From the NCBI GenBank assembly GCA_036497785.1, contig DASXIW010000040.1:1-11406 (forward strand): 11,406 bases of DNA, written 5' to 3'. This DNA comes from DASXIW01 sp036497785 (GTDB lineage: Bacteria > Pseudomonadota > Alphaproteobacteria > Acetobacterales > Acetobacteraceae). Both the position numbers and the translations under genes were made by a program. The notes beneath the pieces are model-generated. The model was not told the origin of the DNA and searched no databases. It saw nothing but the letters and a program-made list of their open reading frames with translations. The number at the start of each line of letters is the position of its first letter. The stretch's first letter is position 1. This document shows positions 7,328-11,406 of the stretch, one piece after another.

Positions 7328-8428
7328 ATGAAGGTGCTCGAAGTCACCAATGTGGATTTTTCGCTGCGGCATTTCCTGCTGCCGCTGATGCGGGGCATCC
7401 GCGCGCGCGGGCATGAGGTGATCGGCGTATCCGCCGATGGCCCGTTGCTGGATGTGGCGCGCGCCGAAGGCTTTCGCGTTGTTGCCCCGCCCTTGCAACG
7501 CCGCGTCTCGCTTACCGGGCAGTTCCGCGCCTTCCGCGCCCTCCTGGCGCTTATACGCGCGGAGCGGCCCGACCTCGTGCACGCGCATATGCCGATCAGC
7601 GGCTTCCTCGCCCGCCTGGCCGCCCGGATCGCGGGCGTGCCGGTCATCGCCTATACCTGTCATGGCTACCTGTTCAACCAGCCCGGCTCCCGCCGGCGCC
7701 GGCTGATGGGGCTGGCCATGGAATGGATCGGCGGCCGCCTGACGGATATCTATATGACCGTCTCCAGCGAGGAGGCCGCCGACGCTCGCCGCCTGCACAT
7801 CGCCGACCACGCCGTGGCGATCGGCAATGGCCGCGACCCGGCCCGCTTCCACCCCGATCTTGCCGCCCGCGCACGGCTGCGCGCCAAGTTTGGCGTGCCC
7901 GAGGACCGCGTCGTCGTTGTCATCGTCTCCCGCCTCGTCCGCCACAAGGGCCATCCGGAATTGCTCGCCGCCCTGCGGGACAGCTCCGCCGAGCTATGGG
8001 TGGTCGGCGACCGGCTCGCCTCCGACCATGGCGAGGATCTGGAGCCACATTTCGCCGGCGCCGGCCTGGGCGCCCGGCTGCGACGGCTCGGCTATCGCGA
8101 CGACATTCCCGCCATCCTCGCCGCCGCCGATATCTTCGCGCTGCCCAGCCATTTCGAGGGTCTGCCCATGTCGGTCATCGAGGCGATGCTGACCGGCCTG
8201 CCGGTGGTGGCCACCGACATACGCGGCCCGCGCGAGCAGGTGGTGGACGGCGTCACCGGCCTGCTGGTCCCCCCGGCGAGCGCGCCGCCTTTGGCCGACG
8301 CCCTGCGCCGCCTGGTCGACGACTCGGGTTTGCGGCACCGCATGGGCGCGGCCGCGCGCGAACGGGCTTTGGCGCTGTACGACGAGGGCAGGGTTGTGGC
8401 CCGGACGCTGGACCTGCTGGGGCTGTAG
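7328..8428 (+). CDS. Glycosyltransferase family 4 protein
   Basis: This 366-residue retaining GT-B glycosyltransferase has a variable N-terminal acceptor domain (about 1-165) with DLVHAHMPISGFLARLAAR (82-100) and AYTCHGYLF (108-116). The C-terminal nucleotide-sugar domain includes VSRLVRHKGHPELLAAL (200-216). Its family EX7E motif is Glu277-Glu285 (HFEGLPMSVIEAM), followed by GLPVVATDIRGPREQV and DGVTGLLVPP. No signal peptide or membrane helix is visible, so it is probably cytosolic or membrane-associated. It most likely adds a sugar to a cell-surface polysaccharide or lipid carrier; donor and acceptor cannot be read. No other polysaccharide gene is nearby, so context does not help. The ATG at 7328 has no obvious Shine-Dalgarno sequence, but translation from it begins with the usual MKVLEV first strand. 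purH begins 36 bases after its stop. Confidence 0.92.
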   Translation: MKVLEVTNVDFSLRHFLLPLMRGIRARGHEVIGVSADGPLLDVARAEGFRVVAPPLQRRVSLTGQFRAFRALLALIRAERPDLVHAHMPISGFLARLAARIAGVPVIAYTCHGYLFNQPGSRRRRLMGLAMEWIGGRLTDIYMTVSSEEAADARRLHIADHAVAIGNGRDPARFHPDLAARARLRAKFGVPEDRVVVVIVSRLVRHKGHPELLAALRDSSAELWVVGDRLASDHGEDLEPHFAGAGLGARLRRLGYRDDIPAILAAADIFALPSHFEGLPMSVIEAMLTGLPVVATDIRGPREQVVDGVTGLLVPPASAPPLADALRRLVDDSGLRHRMGAAARERALALYDEGRVVARTLDLLGL

Positions 8429-8458
8429 GGGCTATCCCCGGCGATCAAGCATACGGGG
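8428..8458 (+). other. Two mutually exclusive short hairpins before purH
   Basis: The block CCCC at 8436-8439 can pair with GGGG at 8428-8431 (loop CTAT). Extended as CCCCG (8436-8440), it can instead pair with CGGGG at 8454-8458 (loop of 13 bases). The second pairing lies just upstream of the purH ATG at 8465. This is visible as base complementarity only; a regulatory role is speculation. Confidence 0.25.
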
Positions 8459-8464
8459 CCCGTA

Positions 8465-10039
8465 ATGACCGACATCGTTCCCATCCGCCGCGCGCTGATC
8501 TCCGTCTCCGACAAGGCTGGACTGGTGGAATTCGCCCAGGCCCTGGCGGCGCGCGGTGTGGAAATCCTGTCCACCGGCGGTTCCGCCAAGACATTGCGCG
8601 ACGCTGGTCTCGCCGTCATCGACGTGTCCGACCACACGGGCTTCCCCGAAATCATGGACGGCCGGGTGAAGACCCTGGTGCCGCAGATCCACGGCGGCAT
8701 CCTGGCCCGGCGCGACCTGCCCGAGCACGTCGCGCAGATGGAACAGCACCACATCGCCCCGATCGATATGGTCGTCTCGAACCTCTATCCCTTCGAGGCC
8801 ACCGTGGCGCGTGGCGCCTCCTTCGCGGATTGCGTGGAGAACATCGACATTGGCGGCCCCGCCCTGACCCGCGCCGCCGCCAAGAACCATGATTTCGTCG
8901 TGGTCCTCACCGACGTCACCCAGTACAGCGCCGTCCTCGCCGAACTCGCCGAGCATGGCGGCACCACGCTGGCCCTGCGCCGCAAACTCGCGGGCGAGGC
9001 CTATGCCCGTACCGCCGCGTATGATGCCGCCATCGCCGCCTGGTTCGCCGGCGAACGCCAGGATGCCTTCCCCAGCCGCCTGACCTTTTCCGGCGCCCTC
9101 CGCCAGACCTTGCGCTATGGCGAGAACCCCCATCAGCAGGCCGCCTTCTATGTCACCGGCGATCGCCCCGGCGTGGCCACGGCGCGACAGGTGCAGGGCA
9201 AGGAGCTCTCGTATAACAACCTGAACGACACCGACGCGGCGTTCGAGGCGGTGGCCGAGTTCGCCGGTCCCACCGTGGTCATCGTCAAGCACGCCAATCC
9301 CTGCGGCGTCGCCACCGCCACCAGCCTGTCCGCCGCCTGGGACGCCGCCTTGCGCTGCGACCCTGTCTCGGCCTTCGGCGGCATCATCGCGCTGAACCGC
9401 ATGCTGGACGAGGCGACGGCCGAAAAAATCGCCACCATCTTCAGCGAGGTGATCGTCGCCCCCGACGCCACGCCAGGCGCGCAAGCGATCCTCGCGCGCA
9501 AGAAAAACGTCCGCCTGCTGCTGACCGGCGGCCTGCCGGACCCCGCCTCCGCCGGCGCCACCTTCCGCAGCGTCGCCGGCGGCTTCCTCGCCCAGACCCG
9601 CGACGCCGGCCGGATCACCCGCGAAGGGCTGAAACGCGTCACCAAACGCGGACCCACCGACGCCGAGCTGGATGACCTGATCTTCGCCTTCCGGGTCTGC
9701 AAGCACGTGAAGTCCAACGCCATCATCTATGCCAAGAACAGCGCCACCGTCGGTATCGGCGCAGGTCAGATGAGCCGCGTGGACTCGGCGCGCATCGCCG
9801 CGCTGAAAAGCGCGGACGCCGCGAAAGCCGCGGGCCTGGACACGCCCCTGACGCGCGGCAGTGTCGCCGCCTCGGATGCGTTCTTTCCCTTCGCGGACGG
9901 GCTGGAAGCCATCGTCGCGGCTGGGGCGACGGCGGTGATCCAGCCCGGTGGCTCGATGCGCGATAACGAGGTGATCGCCGCCGCCGATGCGGCTGGCATC
10001 GCGATGGTGCTGACCGGGATGCGGCATTTCAGGCACTGA
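8465..10039 (+). CDS. purH: Bifunctional AICAR transformylase/IMP cyclohydrolase
   Basis: This 524-residue cytosolic enzyme catalyses the last two steps of purine synthesis: formylation of AICAR with 10-formyl-tetrahydrofolate, then ring closure to IMP. The N-terminal cyclohydrolase domain (about 1-200) starts RRALISVSDKAGLVEFAQAL and has STGGSAKTLRDAG, TGFPEIMDGRVKTL (58-71) and NLYPFEATV. The transformylase domain has RYGENPHQQAAFY (217-229), the catalytic Lys275-His276 in VKHANPCGVA, SAFGGIIALNR (302-312) and SNAIIYAKN. It ends in the invariant GMRHFRH. Length is normal. In the cyclohydrolase domain the segment after Lys69 reads KTLVPQIHGG, whereas the common form is KTLHPK(V/I)HGG. No clear Shine-Dalgarno sequence precedes the ATG at 8465. 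A repeat element begins eight bases after its stop and probably ends its transcript. Confidence 0.98.
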   Translation: MTDIVPIRRALISVSDKAGLVEFAQALAARGVEILSTGGSAKTLRDAGLAVIDVSDHTGFPEIMDGRVKTLVPQIHGGILARRDLPEHVAQMEQHHIAPIDMVVSNLYPFEATVARGASFADCVENIDIGGPALTRAAAKNHDFVVVLTDVTQYSAVLAELAEHGGTTLALRRKLAGEAYARTAAYDAAIAAWFAGERQDAFPSRLTFSGALRQTLRYGENPHQQAAFYVTGDRPGVATARQVQGKELSYNNLNDTDAAFEAVAEFAGPTVVIVKHANPCGVATATSLSAAWDAALRCDPVSAFGGIIALNRMLDEATAEKIATIFSEVIVAPDATPGAQAILARKKNVRLLLTGGLPDPASAGATFRSVAGGFLAQTRDAGRITREGLKRVTKRGPTDAELDDLIFAFRVCKHVKSNAIIYAKNSATVGIGAGQMSRVDSARIAALKSADAAKAAGLDTPLTRGSVAASDAFFPFADGLEAIVAAGATAVIQPGGSMRDNEVIAAADAAGIAMVLTGMRHFRH

Positions 10040-10046
10040 GCCGTGA

Positions 10047-10100
10047 AGGAAGGCCAGGGCGCCGCCCTGGACCCGGTCAAGGCGGAGCCTTGACAATCCT
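10047..10100 (+). repeat. Left arm of the inverted-repeat element
   Basis: It contains CCAGGGC-gcc-GCCCTGG (10054-10070) and GTCAAGGC-gga-GCCTTGAC (10076-10094), two perfect palindromes of seven and eight pairs with three-base loops, joined by five bases. The arm starts AGGAAGG eight bases after the purH stop. Confidence 0.85.
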
Positions 10101-10150
10101 GGACTTTCCTCTGATTGCCTTTCAGTGGCATTGCCTCAATTGCTTGCGCC

Positions 10151-10218
10151 GCAGGCATTCGCCTCGGGGCCTGCCGGGATCATCCCGAAGCATGTAAAAC
10201 TTGGGCTTCGCCGCCCAA
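10151..10218 (+). repeat. Three short hairpins in the element core
   Basis: GCAGGC (10151-10156) pairs with GCCTGC (10169-10174). CGGGAT (10175-10180) pairs with ATCCCG (10182-10187) across a single base. TTGGGC (10201-10206) pairs with GCCCAA (10213-10218) around TTCGCC. Adjacent GC-rich palindromes of this kind suggest an element that evolves by palindrome maintenance, not by coding. Confidence 0.6.
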
Positions 10219-10232
10219 CCCATCGAGAGTCG

Positions 10233-10286
10233 GGGATTGTCAAGGCTCCGCCTTGACCGAGTCCAGGGCAGAGCCCTGGCCTTCCT
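10233..10286 (-). repeat. Right arm of the inverted-repeat element
   Basis: It contains GTCAAGGC-tcc-GCCTTGAC (10239-10257) and CCAGGGC-aga-GCCCTGG (10263-10279), in inverted order relative to the left arm. Stems are identical to the left arm, and the differences fall only in one loop, one linker base and the inner end. That pattern suggests selection or correction acting on the stems. Confidence 0.85.
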
Positions 10287-10346
10287 ACTGTTCGCCCCAA
10301 CAGCACGTCTTGCCTAACGCCAGAATCGCCCACAGTATCGATAACA

Positions 10347-11406
10347 ATGAAGATCATTGTTTTGGGTGCCGGCATTGTCGGCATGGCCAGCGCCTGGTGG
10401 CTGGCGCGTGACGGTCATGATGTGACAGTTGTGGACCGCGAGGCGGAGGTTGGTCGCGGTACCAGCTTCGCCAATGGCGCCCAGCTTTCCTACAGTTATG
10501 TGGCGCCCATGGCCTCGCGAGCGGTGCTCGCCAGCCTGCCGAAATACTTGCTTGGTCGGAACAGCCCGGTGCGCTTCATGCCGTCGGCCGACCCCGGCCA
10601 GTGGCGCTGGATCTTGCGTTTCCTGCGCGCATGCAATGCAGACGCCGCGGCAATCAACACGACGCGGTTACTGGCCCTGTCGTTTCTGAGCCGGGATGCG
10701 CTGCATGAGATGATGGCGGTGGCGCCGCTGCGGTTTCACCATCGCCGCAACGGCAAGCTGGTGGTGCAATCCTCGCGGCAGGGCATGGCGGATGCCGAGG
10801 CGCAACTGCGCCTGCAGGCCACCTTCGGATGCGAGCAGGAGGCACTCGGCGCCGCCGAATGCCTGGCGCTGGAACCCGGGCTGGAATCGATCGCCGATCG
10901 CCTGGTTGGCGGCATCTATACCCCGTCCGAGGAGGTCGGGGATTGCCGCATGCTGTGCGAGGAGCTGCGGCGTATACTGACACCGCATGTGCGTTTCGCC
11001 CTGGGCACGGATGTGCGGCATTTGCGCGTGGAGCGCAGTCGCGTCGTCGGGTTGGAAACCGCGTCCGGCGCGATGGACGCCGATCTGTATGTGCTGGCGG
11101 CAGGCATTGGCAGCCCGTTGCTGGCGCGCGATGCGGGGCTGCGCCTGCTGGTGCAGCCCATTCGCGGCTATTCGATCACCGCGCCGATCCGCAACGGCAA
11201 TCTCGCCCCCACACGCAGCATCACGGACATTGCCCGCAAGACCGTCTTCGCGCCGGTTGGCGACACGCTGCGGCTCGCCGGCTTCGCCGAAATCGGCGGC
11301 CGCGGTGCCACGATACCGCCCGCCCGCATCGCTGCCCTGGTGGAGACGCTGTCCACCACTTTTCCCGGCGCCTGCGCGCTGGACGATGTGCGGCCCTGGT
11401 CCGGCT
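10347..11406 (+). CDS. dadA: FAD-dependent D-amino-acid dehydrogenase-like oxidoreductase, partial at 3' end
   Basis: The first 353 codons are present and the gene continues past the right edge; the family is usually about 410-430 residues. It is a DadA/DAO-type flavoprotein, which deaminates D-amino acids oxidatively and passes electrons to the respiratory chain. The FAD Rossmann motif VLGAGIVGMASAWWLA (5-20) is followed by Asp30 at the end of the second strand, the expected ribose ligand. The family signature appears as TSFANGAQLSYSYVAP (39-54). GGIYTPSEEVGDCRML (188-203), VLAAGIGSPLLA (249-260), PIRGYSIT (271-278) and RPWSG at the window end are also typical. Substrate (D-alanine or others) cannot be set from sequence. 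The ATG at 10347 has no Shine-Dalgarno sequence, but translation from it starts exactly at the first beta strand. It is separated from purH by the repeat element, so it probably has its own promoter; none was recognised with confidence. Confidence 0.88.
   Translation, partial: MKIIVLGAGIVGMASAWWLARDGHDVTVVDREAEVGRGTSFANGAQLSYSYVAPMASRAVLASLPKYLLGRNSPVRFMPSADPGQWRWILRFLRACNADAAAINTTRLLALSFLSRDALHEMMAVAPLRFHHRRNGKLVVQSSRQGMADAEAQLRLQATFGCEQEALGAAECLALEPGLESIADRLVGGIYTPSEEVGDCRMLCEELRRILTPHVRFALGTDVRHLRVERSRVVGLETASGAMDADLYVLAAGIGSPLLARDAGLRLLVQPIRGYSITAPIRNGNLAPTRSITDIARKTVFAPVGDTLRLAGFAEIGGRGATIPPARIAALVETLSTTFPGACALDDVRPWSG

Larger units (their letters stand above)
10047..10286. repeat. REP/MITE-like element with 54-base inverted arms
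   Basis: This non-coding element of 240 bases occupies most of the gap between purH and the dadA-like gene. Its two ends are inverted copies of each other (10047-10100 and 10233-10286), differing at about 4 of 54 positions by eye. Each arm is itself two palindromes, and the core holds three further short hairpins. It encodes no protein. This resembles intergenic REP/BIME-type elements or a small transposable remnant without its own transposase. The arms could fold into one very long stem in RNA and may act as a bidirectional terminator. No target-site duplication is evident directly at the ends. Copy number elsewhere in the genome is not visible here. Confidence 0.8.

Noticed and set aside
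8432..10096. A leftward open frame of about 550 codons opposite purH
   Set aside because: It mirrors purH almost exactly, has Gly/Asp-rich low-complexity composition and no known motif. GC-rich codon use keeps this opposite frame open.
10035..10290. ACTG on both sides of the repeat element as a target-site duplication
   Set aside because: The left copy lies eight bases away from the arm and overlaps the purH stop codon. Four bases recur easily by chance.

Overview
This is a GC-rich stretch (roughly two thirds G+C by eye) of what looks like an alphaproteobacterial chromosome. Acetobacteraceae or another member of the Rhodospirillales is the best guess, based on the adjacent hflK-hflC-degP order, GC-rich codon use and GC-rich palindromic intergenic repeats; the genus cannot be read from it. 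All genes are ordinary in kind. I found no phage, plasmid, CRISPR, tRNA or rRNA signal, and no clearly new system.

Layout. Positions 1-3256 are read leftwards: mrp/apbC (Fe-S cluster carrier ATPase), then an enolase-superfamily protein of the mandelate racemase/acid-sugar dehydratase kind, then an MFS carrier of the glucarate/galactarate (ACS) type that runs off the left edge. The last two look like a catabolic pair (import plus dehydration or racemisation of an acid sugar). The carrier has no good start codon in its frame. A 148-base divergent spacer (3257-3404) separates mrp from the rightward genes and holds a plausible promoter with a TTGAAA -35 box. Positions 3405-7264 are a tight envelope quality-control operon: hflK and hflC overlap by ATGA, and a degP/DO-type periplasmic serine protease follows after 63 bases. 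A strong GC hairpin closes this unit.

Positions 7328-10039 hold a family 4 glycosyltransferase and, 36 bases on, purH (last two steps of IMP synthesis). The gap 10040-10346 is filled mainly by a 240-base non-coding element with nearly identical inverted 54-base arms. Each arm contains two smaller palindromes, and three more hairpins lie in the core. It resembles a REP/BIME or MITE-like element and is the most unusual structure in the window. A DadA-like FAD-dependent D-amino-acid dehydrogenase starts at 10347 and runs off the right edge.

Functional links: HflK/HflC form the membrane complex that controls FtsH proteolysis, and DegP degrades misfolded proteins in the periplasm, so the central operon is a stress and protein-turnover unit. 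The other genes are metabolic and only loosely related to one another.
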